From Gadus chalcogrammus (taxonomy: Eukaryota; Chordata; Actinopteri; Gadiformes; Gadidae), in assembly GCF_026213295.1 (NCBI RefSeq), contig NC_079415.1:27269345-27333344 (forward strand): a stretch of DNA of 64,000 nt. The letters are read 5' to 3'. Both the position numbers and the translations under genes were made by a program. Numbering within the stretch: the first letter of the stretch is position 1; the number at the start of each line of letters is the position of its first letter. Below, one piece after another: positions 1 to 9,860 of the stretch. Under the pieces are notes generated by a model. That model was not told the origin of the DNA and searched no databases. It saw only the letters and a program-made list of their open reading frames with translations.

Positions 1-787
1 GTCTGGGCCTGTGAACGGTTTGAAAAATACCTCTACGGCCTGGAGAGTTTTGAACTTGTGACAGACCACAAGCCCCTGGTCCCACTAATGAACAGTAAGG
101 ACTAAGACAATGTTCCGTTAAGGTGCCAGAGACTTCTTATGCGGCTCATGCGCTTTAAGCCAGTGGCTGCGTATGCGCCGGGGAAGACCCTTGTTGTGGC
201 AGACACACTGTCACGGAGCCCTCTGAGCAACGCGGAGGACGGGAGAGACACACACTCTTGAGGTTGAGTGCTACATTGCAGCAGTCATGGACAGCGTGCC
301 AGCTACCCCACAGAAGATGAACAACATCAGAGCAGCTACTGCAGCTGATGAGAAGCTGCAGACAGTGATCAGGTACATTGGGTCCGGCTGGCCAGAACAC
401 GCATGCCAAGTACCAAGCAACATACGTGAGTACTTCTCTATGAGAGATGAACTTTCAGAGTATGGCGGGATGGTCGTGAGAGGAAGCCGCATCGTGATAC
501 CAGGGACGCTGAGGGCAGACATCCTTGAGAGAATCCACGACGGACATCAAGGGCTCTCAAAGTGTCGGGACAGGGCAAACGCCGCTGTCTGGTGGCCCGG
601 CATCTCCTCACAACTGAAACACAAGGTGTTGTCATGTCAGTCCTGCTGTGAGTTGAGAAGAGTACAGCAGAAGGAGCCGTTGATCTCTACCCCGCTCCCC
701 GACAGACCATGGCAGCGCATAGCTCTGGACCTATGCGAACATAATAAACAGAACTACTTAAAGATCCCATGCCATTCTATTTTATGA
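1..787 (+). pseudogene. Gypsy-type retrotransposon pol fragment (RNase H to integrase zinc-binding region), broken
   Basis: The first ~255 bases read as the end of an RNase H domain (motif [10 protein letters not shown], then the tether ending [10 protein letters not shown]). The reading frame is broken by an in-frame TAA at 103 and a TGA at 259. A second frame (287-787) reads as the integrase N-terminal region, with the HHCC-type zinc-binding motif (HDGHQG ... WWPGI ... CQSCC) and the start of the core (PWQRIALDL). Similarity stops near 740, so the catalytic integrase core is absent. The element enters from outside the window. This is a Ty3/Gypsy-like relic that cannot be functional as it stands. 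Family-level assignment beyond Gypsy is not possible from this piece. Confidence 0.85.
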
Positions 788-915
788 TGCTTTAATATAG
801 GTATTAGTGGGCCACAAACACAGTATTCAAAGACGTCCCCGAAATTCAGCTGTGGTGCAGAGTTACAGTCACTCCGAAACAGTCGCACATTGAGCTTCCC
901 CCAAACGCGCTGTTT

Positions 916-1089
916 CGGTGGGCGTGTCAAGGCAGGTCAAGGAGGGGGGTGGGGGTGTGGCCCTGAGCAGCTTGTAGCCACTACCATGCGCTCTGTATAC
1001 GGTGGGCGTGTCAAGGCAGGTCAAGGAGGGGGGTGGGGGTGTGGCCCTGAGCAGCTTGTAGCCACTGACAGTACCATGCGCTCTGTTTA
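916..1089. repeat. GC-rich 84-90 bp tandem repeat, two copies plus relatives
   Basis: Units starting at 916 and 1000 share GGTGGGCGTGTCAAGGCAGG followed by a G-rich run and CCCTGAGCAGCTTGTAGCCA. The second unit is 6 bp longer. Shortened relatives lacking the G-rich part recur at about 1171-1230. The short open frame across it has no coding look. Confidence 0.8.
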
Positions 1090-1258
1090 CGGTGGATGTA
1101 TCGCAATGGCTCGTAGAAACCCATATTATACATAGATATCTATATCATATAATATATAATATTATCACCTGGCCCTGAGCAGCTTGTAGCCACGGTACCA
1201 TGCGCTCTGTTTACGGTGGATGTATCGCAATGGCTCTTAGAAACCCATATTATACATA

Positions 1259-1490
1259 GATATCTATATAATATATAATATATATTATCACGGCCAAAAG
1301 CTGTGTGAGCCTCCAGACGATAGGTTATTATGAATCTCCAAGTTCGACCGCGTCTACTTCAGATTGATGTGGAAGTGGAAGAACCAGAGACGTCGGAGAA
1401 CCCGACAAAGTCCTTTGTGATTCATTATATAGTCTGGACGCGCACACAGCTTTTGGCCGTGATGTATTATTTGATATAGATATCTATGTA
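1259..1490. repeat. Palindromic (foldback) repeat, hairpin 1
   Basis: The left arm contains TATCACGGCCAAAAGCTGTG and CCTCCAGACGATA; the right arm carries the reverse complement (CACAGCTTTTGGCCGTGATG) about 120 bp later. Both arms end in AT-rich GATATCTAT-type sequence. The central segment mentions CGTCTCTGG/CCAGAGACG words that recur at 63.7 kb. This looks like a foldback-type non-autonomous element or satellite; I see no coding capacity. Confidence 0.75.
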
Positions 1491-1539
1491 TTATATGATA
1501 TTATTTAGATATAGAGCAGAGCTCCAGGTCTGTAACGCA

Positions 1540-1955
1540 AGTGTTGTACACTTCCTTGTTATTTGGATAACCGTTCTGCTGTTGGTGTTATGGCATAACA
1601 CGTCGGACTCTCGTCTGTGGTATTTCTACAACGAGACTCGTATTGGGGGCCATTCTCAGCCATGGTTGAGAATGAATTGGGGGAAAGGAACTTTGGCTTT
1701 GACTCCCTGAAGTAGGCTACATGAACCACGACATGGAGGAGAAAGGGATTGTTGGCCGCGAATGTATCCCGCTTGAGCCCTGCTTCCCGCCGCCTCGGCA
1801 GCGGTCAGCGCTAATCACCGCATCCTGAAGCCAAGGCGGTGGTCCATAGGCTCCGGCGGGAGACGACCGCGGTCAACAATCCCTTTCTCCTCCATGTCGT
1901 GGTTCATGACTTCAGGGAGTCAAAGCCAAATTTCCTTTCCCCCAATTCATTCTGC
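1540..1955. repeat. Palindromic (foldback) repeat, hairpin 2
   Basis: The arms meet near 1820. The left arm reads GAATTGGGGGAAAGGAACTT ... CATGGAGGAGAAAGGGATTG, and the right arm is its reverse complement (CAATCCCTTTCTCCTCCATG ... CCCAATTCATTC). The left arm extends further out, to GTTGTACACTTCC. Copies of the same arm sequence occur at 37,440-37,640 and 63,300-63,610. Confidence 0.8.
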
Positions 1956-2011
1956 CTCACCCTCCGTCGCATTTGTTCTCCATTCTGCTGATTGGCGTTA
2001 CGCAATGGAGG

Positions 2012-2107
2012 CTCTTTGGCTCCGGCTGGTGGATGTCGGCGGTATACGCCCTCCACCACCTCTCCCTTGGGCCACCTGGCCGGAGGGTTTGGGGCCGGGT
2101 TGCCACA
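2012..2107 (-). mobile_element. Fragment of an LTR, same family as the solo LTR at 29,584
   Basis: Read on the minus strand, this starts TGTGGCAACCCGGCCCCAAA and continues with GTGGCCCAAGGGAGAGGTGG and a CCGCCGACATCCACCAG-like block. It matches the first ~100 bp of the solo LTR at 29,584-30,077 in the opposite orientation. Only the 5' part of that LTR is present. Confidence 0.75.
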
Positions 2108-2167
2108 GTATTAAGAGGATTCGTAGAAAAAAATATAATAGATAAAACTTGATTACAATACATCCAA

Positions 2168-2168
<1 letters not shown>

Positions 2169-2206
<38 letters not shown>

Positions 2207-2226
2207 CACACACACGTACACACACC
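2169..2226. repeat. (AC)n microsatellite
   Basis: Roughly 55 bp of AC repeats with two single-base interruptions (G and GT). Open frames through it are artefacts of the repeat. Confidence 0.95.
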
Positions 2227-2289
2227 CACTCGGCTGTCGGCATACACAAAACCCCTGACCCCATGGACCATAAGGCCTAATTTTATACC

Positions 2290-2990
2290 CACTGTTTATA
2301 CTCACCCCATTCATAAACGCCATCTAGCGCAACCACATCTGGCATTTCTATTATTGCCCTTTATTCCTTCTCTCCTTATGGTAATCATAGTTAGACCCAC
2401 ACACCAACCTTTTAACCCCTGTTCAACACCATGCCATCTCATGTCTTGATACCTTCCAAACACACCCCCCTCAGACTGCCAGACTGTTTATACACGGCCC
2501 ATTCATAAACGCCATCTAGCTCCACCACATCTGGCATTTATATTATTGCTCTGTATTCCTTCTCTCCTTATGGCAATCATAGTTAGACCGACACACCAAC
2601 CTTTTAACCCCTGTTCAACACAACGCCATCTCATGTCTTGATGCCACCCCCCCCCCCCCTCTGACTGACAGACTGCTTATACCCCCAACACCAGCTAGCT
2701 CGACACTTGGCACTTCTAATATCTATATGTAATCCTTCTCTCCTTATGGGGCCCAGAGTCGGACCCCCACACATAAATCTTTTAACCCCAGTTCACCCCA
2801 AAACCCTCTCATGTCTTGACTTCATCCGTCTCTCTGACGGGCATGGGCCTTTTTTCCTCGACCCCAGACGTGCAGACAGAAAGCCCCCACAGGCACATGA
2901 TACATTTATTATTGCTCTGTATTCCTTCTTTCCTTATGGGAACCATAGTCATACCACACACCAACCTTGGCCTTGATTAACCCCGTCTGT
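2290..2990. repeat. Diverged tandem repeat, period ~175-192 bp, four copies
   Basis: The words TTCCTTCTCTCCTTATGG recur at about 2364, 2556, 2731 and 2921. Each is followed by an ATAGT(T)AGACC-type block and CACACCAACCTTTTAACCCC, and most by CTCATGTCTTGA. Units differ by substitutions, a C-run and small indels, so the array is old. No coding content is visible. Confidence 0.85.
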
Positions 2991-2995
2991 TAACC

Positions 2996-3031
2996 ACACA
3001 CACACACCCACACACACACACACACACACAC
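2996..3031. repeat. (AC)n microsatellite
   Basis: Short AC array with one CCC interruption, directly after the last unit of the ~180-bp tandem repeat. The stretch from here to 3,475 shows no recognisable feature. Confidence 0.9.
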
Positions 3032-3475
3032 GCACTAAAGCATTCCTTTGAACAAGCACCAAAACTCTGCACTGTGGCTAGAATTCCACTTCCGCCCCCG
3101 CCCTCCCGAAACTCTCCCAAGCCGGATGCAGCTCCCTTCTGAAAACCACCTAACAGGGATACTGGATCAACTACTGACATCCCTCAATATGCCCCTGTTG
3201 AACCTGCAGCTCTGCCTCAGTCTCAGCTTGTTGTGAGTAGGGTTGAAAGATTATTTACGCCCCATACATGCACTGTGCACTCCTCCATCACATGGGGGTT
3301 GGGGGTGAAATTTTACTAGATGTTTAATAGATGGGATCAGACAGATGGGTAATACTTTCCTCAACATTCATCTTTTTGTTGTTCAGTGACATTATTGTTT
3401 TTAAAAGAATAAATAATAAATACTTTCACATACAATGGGGAGTTTTCGAGCCAAAAGAAATAACACTTGGAGTAA

Positions 3476-3917
3476 GGCCCCGTCCACACGAAGCCGATTT
3501 CATGGCGAAACCGCAAAGGTCTTGTACGGTTCGGCCTTCCGTCCACACGAAGCCGGCGAATCCGCTGACCGAAACCGCAAACTTCTGAAACCACCCTCAG
3601 AGGTGGTTTCAAATCTACCCGGTTTCGTTTTGGATTCGTGTGGACGCCTGAAACCGACTGAAACCGTAAACCATGACGTCATCGCCCCACCCCTCGACCC
3701 TCTGGCCAATGACTGTTAAGCCCGCGGAGTCTCAGAACTCACAACAACAAGGATTTCTGTAGCAGAAGCAGCGCCCCTTATGGGCCTGGAATGTGTACTA
3801 CAGCGTTTCTACAGATCTACCCGGTTTCGCTTGGCTTCGTCTTTACGGAGATACTGCGAAACCGGATAGATCGGAACCGTAACGGTTTCGCCTGTTTCGG
3901 CTTCGTGTGGACGGGCC
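3476..3917. mobile_element. PIF/Harbinger-type miniature element (MITE)
   Basis: The ends are inverted: GGCCCCGTCCACACGAAGCC at the left and GGCTTCGTGTGGACGGGCC at the right (one indel). They are flanked by a 3-bp direct repeat TAA (3473-3475 and 3918-3920), the TWA target preference of PIF/Harbinger. Internally, GAAACCG/CGGTTTC words repeat many times in both orientations. The element is non-coding; open frames through it are chance. Confidence 0.8.
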
Positions 3918-3952
3918 TAAGACAGCAGTTGTTTTTTCCTCCCTTTTACTAG

Positions 3953-4174
3953 GACGACACCTATGCTCTGTCGCCCTTTTGCTCTGAAGGAGGGGTACAT
4001 TAAGGCAAGGGACAATGTAATCAGACTGCAGAGGGAAAAGACGAATAATACAAGGAAGCGTGAATTGAGGGCAAAGAGTTCCTTGCAGGATGTGCTGATG
4101 GAGCTGAGGGAGAAAAACTTGATGACTGAAGAACTAAGTCAGAGGGTTGGATTGTATGCAGGTAAAATTACGTA
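3953..4174 (+). pseudogene. THAP-domain/P-element-like coiled-coil exon fragment
   Basis: After a splice-acceptor-like TTTTACTAG, a short frame (from 3963) reads ALKEGYIKARDNVIRLQREK, then a basic region and LMELREKNLMTEEL. This is the layout of the charged coiled coil that follows the THAP zinc finger in fish THAP/P-element-derived proteins. The first codons need a one-base shift to read DDTYALSP. No THAP zinc finger precedes it here. The family call rests on pattern memory and is tentative. Confidence 0.4.
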
Positions 4175-4429
4175 TAGGTCAACAAAGCATACCTACAGAT
4201 CGTCCAAGGGATGATAGGCCTAACGCTCCTGACTAGTTATTTCAGTAAAGTAGACGAGCGAAGTGGCAATGGATAGAAATGGCCAGGAGACTGTTCTGGT
4301 AATACCGACCTTACCAAAACATTTCCCTATACTTGACTTCCCTAAATCTTTTAACAGATGACCTGACAGAACTCGTTTCTGTGGGGAAAGGGAAACTGGA
4401 GAAAGCGGCCCCCCATTCAGAGGTGCCCT

Positions 4430-4570
4430 CAACATCCTTATTGTAGGCTACTGACAGCGATATATTCTTGTTTCTCTTTCTTCTGACAAATGTACTTGGA
4501 ATTGGAAGTCGCTTTGGATAAAACCGTCTGCTAAACGCCCTGTAAGTGCCCACTCATAAAAGCGCTATAT
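4430..4570 (+). mobile_element. LINE (L2-type) 3' tail
   Basis: Contains GACAGCGATATATTC, then AAGTCGCTTTGGATAAAACC with GTCTGCTAAACGCC, and ends AAAGCGCTATATAAATG. These are the hallmark 3' tails of fish L2-like LINEs and the SINEs that share them. No coding part is attached. Confidence 0.7.
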
Positions 4571-4843
4571 AAATGAAATCTGTAGTTTGTTCCAAAAGCA
4601 CAGTCTTCCTCTGTTTGTTGAGATTTGTAACTTATCAATGTATTCGGACAATCTCTGCTTCTATATCTGAAAATGTGCATATGTGTCATTCCCATGTCGT
4701 TTTATTAATGAATCCTGGTGAGTGATTGTGTCATACATGTAGGCCTATTCTTATTTTAGCCGTGAAACTTTTCTGCTCAGGCTACGTTACTGAAATAACT
4801 AGTCAGGGGCCTTAGGCCTATAATCCCTTGGACGATCTGTAGG

Positions 4844-5803
4844 TATGCTTTGTTGATCTGAATAAACGTTGTGTCTCAGAGTGATACTGCCTTGCGTCAT
4901 ATTGATTCTGAGCTCGCTGCTTTGCATAGAGACGATCCAGAGCAATAGACTACACCACATCAGGCGACCGAAATGGTAGCGAAAGAGCGCATAGCAGTGT
5001 TTTTGGCTTGGTTGTAGGCAGTGGAGGGAAACACAACATTAGGTTTTGAATAACTGGTGTAATGCCCTCTTCTACGTGGAAACGAGACAAATACAATGGT
5101 CAATAATAACATGGACAGTCGGGTCAAAAGTTGATCTGGCTGCCTCCTGCTCTTAGGAAGAAGACTAGTTGGAGTTTTTAGTACTACAGCTGATGAAGTC
5201 TCTGTGGCTTTACGGCACAATGGAATGGAATCTCAACTTGAAATGTTTTTCCCCCAAAATGGTATGAGTTTGAATCCCGTAATGTATGCTTTGTTGATCT
5301 GAATAAACTTTACGCCTCAAAGTGATACCGCCTTGCGTCACATTGCGTTGCTTAATGCAATTAAGATCAAGCAATTGCATTGCTTAATCCGATCTAGCTG
5401 TCCCATGTAAACGCATTGATTTCCAAAGTCGCTGCTTTGCTTACAGAGACATCCAGTGAAAGGGGACAACAATACACCACATCAGGCGACCGAAATGATA
5501 GAATGAGCGCATAACAGTGTTTTTGGCTAGTTCCAAGCAGTGGGGGGGAAACATTAGGTTTTGAATAACTGGATGTAAAGGCGTCTTATTTTTGGAAAAG
5601 CGACCAATGCATGCAAGTACTTGGGTAGTAGGGTCACAAGTTGATCTGGCTGCCTTTCCTGTTTTTAAGGAGAATTTGTGATTTTTACTACTACGGCGGA
5701 ATAATTCCCAGTGGGTCAACGGCACCGCACAACCGAATGGAATCCGAACTTGTTACATTTTCCCCACACAATGGTATGAGTTTGAATCCCGTAATGTATC
5801 ATA
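4844..5803. repeat. Tandem segmental duplication of a ~0.45-0.5 kb unit
   Basis: TATGCTTTGTTGATCTGAAT at 4844 recurs at 5286. ACCACATCAGGCGACCGAAA at ~4955 recurs at ~5475. GGTATGAGTTTGAATCCCGT at 5260 recurs at 5772. The copies differ by ~10-20% and by a ~70-bp insertion in the second copy. Each begins beside AATAAAC. No protein-like frame is shared by both copies, so coding is unlikely. Confidence 0.85.
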
Positions 5804-6378
5804 TTTTAAACATTCATTTTCCATTTATTTTAGCTTAAAACAGTTCTAAGTGACAACAAGTTTCCTCCAATTAGACTCCAAATACGAATGAGATGGGAAT
5901 ATTTGTGACATTTTATTGAAAAACAAATCAAAGAGGCATTCGCAAGGATAGCTACGTGTCTGGACCCGATTTCCAACAGCTGGCGTAGCCAGGACAACAA
6001 GCGACGCATTCGGCTGATGGTCACCAGTTAACACGGTCACGACTTGAACTGAAACACCGGTCCTCTCTCCGTCTCTCTCACGCGTTCCCGTTCGTAGGAT
6101 GCGGCGCTCTGTCCGTGGCCCGTCGGCCTCCTCGGGGACGGGTCTCGGATGCAGTGGTCCATCGGGGCCTGCCCGTAATTCCGACACCTCATTGTCCCGA
6201 AGTCTCAATGGTCCGAAATATTTCCCATTAGATCGAAATGAAACTATGCCGACGGTTCAATGTTACGAAAACGGAACCCATTGGTCCGAAGGGCCGTTTG
6301 TCCAACTTTTCAAAAAGGAGGCGCATAAGGCCGACGGTTCAATATGCCGAATAGGCCTACATATAAAGAGTTTTATAC
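5804..6378. other. Intergenic, no recognised gene; short degenerate GTCCGAA repeat
   Basis: Between 6,160 and 6,360 words such as TGGTCCGAA, ATTGTCCCGAAG and GCCGACGGTTCAAT recur irregularly, suggesting a decayed short tandem repeat. A 120-codon frame on the minus strand (5846-6208) has low-complexity charged sequence and no family resemblance, so I do not call it a gene. Confidence 0.5.
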
Positions 6379-6402
6379 CTCTCTCTCTCTCTCTCTCTCC
6401 CT
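6379..6402. repeat. (TC)n microsatellite
   Basis: Short CTCTCT run. The following ~390 bases to the LINE show nothing recognisable apart from AT-rich sequence. Confidence 0.85.
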
Positions 6403-6794
6403 CTCTTTTGTCACTTTGCTCTCCAATATTCATCTTGAACGTGATATGTAGGCCTAGGTTGTATTTTGGTACTTGGCGTTCCTCTCTTGGATTCCACAGT
6501 TTTAAAAAGTGGTCATTCTATTTACAGTTCATGGTCGCTGATTCTGTATTTTGTTGACAATTTTTTTTCTTTTAGATGTTTTTGTTTTGAGATACTCAAT
6601 TATACCAATTGTGTCCCTCTGTTCAGGGCCTGATAATGTTAGATCACCTTTAAAGGAGGAAAATTATTATCTCAGTAGCTTTTGTTCACTGACCTCTGTC
6701 CATACATGAATGAATAAAGAAATGTTCATTATATTAAAAGTTTGATTCATTTTGATTTGGCATATTTATTCTGGCAGAATTGATCATGTTGACC

Positions 6795-7285
6795 AACTTA
6801 ATTATATCCCAGATTACCCCCAGACCCCTGGATTATTGTGTCCCTTCCACTTCTCAAACCAAAGTTACGCCCTTGCCTGGCAGCATATCAGTCCCATCCT
6901 CCAACAGCACCACTGGTTACCAGTCAAATCACGCGTCACCTACAAAATTCTCCTGTTCACCTACAAATCTCTCCCAGGACTCTCACCCCAATACCTCACA
7001 GATCACGTCCACCCCTACACTCAGTTACGCTCCCTGCAATCCTCTGACAAGGACCTGCTGGCCATCCCCCACACCAGATTAAGGACCGTTGGGGACAGGG
7101 CATTCTCTGCCAACGCTCCCACACTCTGGGACAGCCTACCACTCCACATCCGCTCTGCCCCATCCCTGTCCATGTTCAAAAATTCCTTTGACCCCTACCC
7201 CCGCCCTCCCCCCCTTTTCCCTCTGCCCTTTTTGTTAGGCGACCTTGAGTACTGTGAAAGGCGCTATATAAATCCAAGTTAGATT
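6795..7285 (+). pseudogene. L2-type LINE reverse transcriptase, C-terminal fragment with 3' tail
   Basis: The frame reads PILQQHHWLPVKSRVTYKIL ... YKSLPGLSPQYL ... RSLQSSDKDLLAIPHTRL ... GDRAFSANAPTLWDSLPLHI. This is the conserved C-terminal end of fish CR1/L2-clade LINE ORF2 proteins. It is followed by the 3' tail GGCGCTATATAAATCCAAGT. The polymerase core (FADD) and endonuclease are missing, so this is a 5'-truncated copy. The open frame is otherwise intact, suggesting moderate age. Confidence 0.9.
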
Positions 7286-7362
7286 GGTTGATTAGTTGAA
7301 ATAATAATCGCAAGATTAATCGTTTGAAAAATAATCATTTGGGATAGCTCTAATTGGTAGGC

Positions 7363-7465
7363 CTGGGAGTAATTTCAGCTCAAAATCTTACAAGCGAGCC
7401 GCTTGCTGAGGCGCCATGAGATGGAGCATTTGCTTAGGCTTTGTAAGTCACTCCCTGTAGGGCTA
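7363..7465 (+). repeat. Unclassified interspersed repeat, short copy
   Basis: Contains AATCTTACAAGCGAGCCGCT, GAGATGGAGCATTTGCT and TCCCTGTAGGGCT. The same word order occurs at 50,510-50,890 and 58,905-59,275. Family unknown to me. Confidence 0.65.
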
Positions 7466-7560
7466 CTCATTTACATTTAGGGCATTTAGCTGACGCTTTT
7501 TTCCAAAGTGATTTACAATAGGTGCGTTTGTCAGAAGAAAGAGAAACAACAATATAATAT
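7466..7560 (-). mobile_element. LINE (L2-type) 3' tail, minus strand
   Basis: On the minus strand it reads CAGCGATATTATATTG ... AAGCGTCAGCTAAATGCCCT ... AATGTAAATG, the same tail as at 4430 and 55,940. Confidence 0.7.
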
Positions 7561-8226
7561 CGCTGTTGGTATGGTAAGGATGCTCATAGAACAAGTGCCA
7601 AATACTTACATTCACTTACTCATTCATTTAATTTCCTGCTATTCTAAATTAATTAAAAACGTGGGTGAACATTGATATACTTTGTACAATAAAGTAATAT
7701 TGCATCATATAACATTGCTCAGTTTTTTCTTTTTACCTTAGGGTTAGTGTTATGGTTCTCCAAGATCTCATTCGATTTTGTGTAAACGTGCAATTCTAAG
7801 ACGTTCATTTTACTTATGGCCTTCCATAGGAAAGGTCAACACGACAGCTATTAGTCATCCAGGCTAATGACTAATGACTAGTTATTCCACAAAAAAGATT
7901 TTTTTGTGATAATGTTATTTTCCAATATTGACATGTTCACACGCCTTTAGGTGTTTTTCCGATTCGATTTTGGAACTATTTAAACCTATTACATTAACAG
8001 CCAAACTTTCATAAACACATGCATGTGTCCTTATCTGGCTCCTTGGATACAAATATGTCTCAGCCTGGGATAGGCCGTTGTGCTAACTCACGTAAGCCAA
8101 TAAAAGGGACGTCCATGTGGAGAAGCCAATAGCAATCTTGCCCTCATTGCTTTAACCCAATCAGGTTACTTCTGGTGTGTACGTGACATGCACCGGTCGG
8201 TGGTCTCTGTTTGAGTGTGTGATGTG
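7561..8226. other. AT-rich intergenic sequence upstream of an ABCC4-like first exon
   Basis: No gene, repeat or RNA recognised. Two CCAAT-type words (AGCCAATAGC near 8124 and CCCAATCAGG near 8157) lie 100-200 bp before the TATA-like run at 8227. They could belong to a promoter. Confidence 0.4.
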
Positions 8227-8234
8227 TATATATA
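8227..8234 (+). promoter_or_regulatory. Candidate TATA box for the ABCC4-like exon at 8332
   Basis: TATATATA lies about 105 bp before the ATG at 8332, preceded by two CCAAT-type words. Position and context fit a core promoter, but AT-rich words are common here. Confidence 0.3.
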
Positions 8235-8331
8235 CAGTCCGGCATCCCGAGCGAACTTGCGGTGGCTCCAAAGGGAAACAGAAAAAAATCATATTGATAT
8301 TAATGTCTGGCGTCCCAAATGAGTTACAACC

Positions 8332-8408
8332 ATGGAAAAAGTCAAAAGGAAAGCAGAGAAGACCCACCCAGTGGTGACGGCGAATTGGTTCTCAAAGCTT
8401 TTCTTCAG
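8332..8408 (+). pseudogene. Orphan first exon of an ABCC4-like gene
   Basis: Starts ATG and reads MEKVKRKAEK, then VTANWFSKLFF, ending in AG followed by the strong donor GTAAGT. The true ABCC4 first exon (48,461-48,540) reads MEQVQVKEIEK, then ATANWFSKIFF, and ends in the same codon phase. The 5' leader also matches: GTCCCAAATGAGTTACAACC here against GTCCCGAATGAGTTGCAGCC there. It is one codon shorter and lies on the opposite strand, 16 kb beyond the 3' end of ABCC4. I found no second exon (WLNPLF-type) on the plus strand in the window. It may be a decayed inverted paralogue, or the start of a gene whose later exons were lost to the mobile elements downstream. Confidence 0.8.
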
Positions 8409-9060
8409 GTAAGTCAAAAAAGATTGAAATGGAAACCGAGCATATAACCACTTCATATTTAGGGGTGTAAACATACAGGAACTAAATAGACCATAGACAT
8501 ATAGACAAGTCTTGGATTACTTAAACCATAGACAGGATTTAGGACCATCACCAATTTTGACAAAGGTTGTGGAAGTCAGATATGACACAGATTCAACCAA
8601 TTTTTTATCCCCGCCTGATTATTAATAATTTGGGTCTCTGCCTTATTAGACCACACGATGTTAAAGGTAACATCAGCACAACATAGGCCTATGCTAACAA
8701 CAGTTCTGTCGAGTTTCTGCTTCTACACAGAGTGGTCAACAAAACAACATATAAAGTTGTATGGGTCTGAGATAAGTTGTTCTCATGTTGTTCTCTCAAG
8801 TCTTATTTTTGGGCATTTAGCAACTACGCTTTCATCAAAGAGACTGCAGAGGGAAATTGGCCTATAAATTAGACCATTGCCTAATCATTGTTAGAAACAA
8901 GAAAGAAAATTCCAACCCCAAACAAAATAAGCATGGAATAAAAAGAGTATTTTAAAACTGCACATGCACAGCAAAAGCAATCACGTTATCTCCAAAAAGG
9001 CAAAAAAAGAGGCAAAAACAAGAACAAATATAACCGCAAGCGGTGATTAACGGGTCTGGG
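8409..9060. other. AT-rich sequence, nothing recognised
   Basis: Intron-like sequence after the orphan exon. No exon, repeat family or RNA is recognisable. Confidence 0.4.
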
Positions 9061-9850
9061 CAAAATTAAAAGTCAAGAAAAAACGAATGGAAGATCTATA
9101 AATATGACAAATAATAATGAAGGAAAGATGTTGATGAAGATGTTCCACTTAATGCAATATTGTGGCTCGGCTTTCAGGTGAGCTGCAAAGCAATGGCCGA
9201 ATGTCATGTTCAGCTTGTGCTCTCAACCAATGGATCACCTGTACAAGGCATAGAGCCACTGATAAACCTAAACTGCAGCCTCATTCACATGGTCAAAATG
9301 TTTATTGATATGCATACAACATCCAGAAAGCTCCAAGCACAAATTTCTCAAGTGAATTAAGGGCTTTCTTAAAAGCATATACTTGAAAAATCTTTGAAAT
9401 TCTGGGGAAATTAAACCTTTGTAGTCAAGAACGCTAACTGAAGAAATATAAATATGACAGAGTTAATTATGAAGGAAAAATGGTTGACGAAGAAGCTCCC
9501 CTAATGCCATACTCTGTCTTGGCAGTCAGATTATTGGAAACAAATGAGTCACAATGTTGTTTGCCTGATGAATTTCAGGTGCTGTTCAATATTGTGTTTC
9601 TTAAATGAGTGGCAATGACAGAATGTCATGTTCAGCTTATTCATAATGCTCTATTCAGGATTCGAACTCTCAACCAAAAGGTCACCAGTACAAGGTATTA
9701 TCCTGTTGAGACACTGACATTCCTGAACTGCATGAAGCCTCATTCACATGGTGAAAATGTATTTTGATATGCACACATCAAGAAAACTCCAAGCACACAT
9801 TTCACAAGAGAATTAAGGGCTTTCATAAAAGAGCACTGATCTCAAAATTT
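9061..9850. repeat. Diverged tandem duplication (offset ~350-460 bp)
   Basis: TATAAATATGACA (9097/9447), GAATGTCATGTTCAGCTT (9198/9623), GCCTCATTCACATGGT (9278/9737) and GAATTAAGGGCTTTC recur in the same order. The second copy has an extra segment near 9650-9690 resembling a tRNA T-arm/acceptor stretch on the minus strand (GAGTTCGAATCCTGAAT), so a tRNA-derived SINE tail may have been involved. Confidence 0.7.
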
Positions 9851-9860
9851 GCACTGATAA

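Noticed and set aside
5846..6208. 120-codon minus-strand frame
   Set aside because: No recognisable domain, sits in repeat-like sequence and lacks splice or promoter context.
8177..8377. Plus-strand 66-codon frame overlapping the orphan ABCC4-like exon
   Set aside because: Out of frame with the homologous exon and starts upstream of its leader. The homologous frame begins at 8,332.
9640..9720. tRNA gene on the minus strand
   Set aside because: A T-arm-like GTTCGAATCC is present, but no matching A box, anticodon arm or acceptor pairing could be found. At most a SINE remnant.
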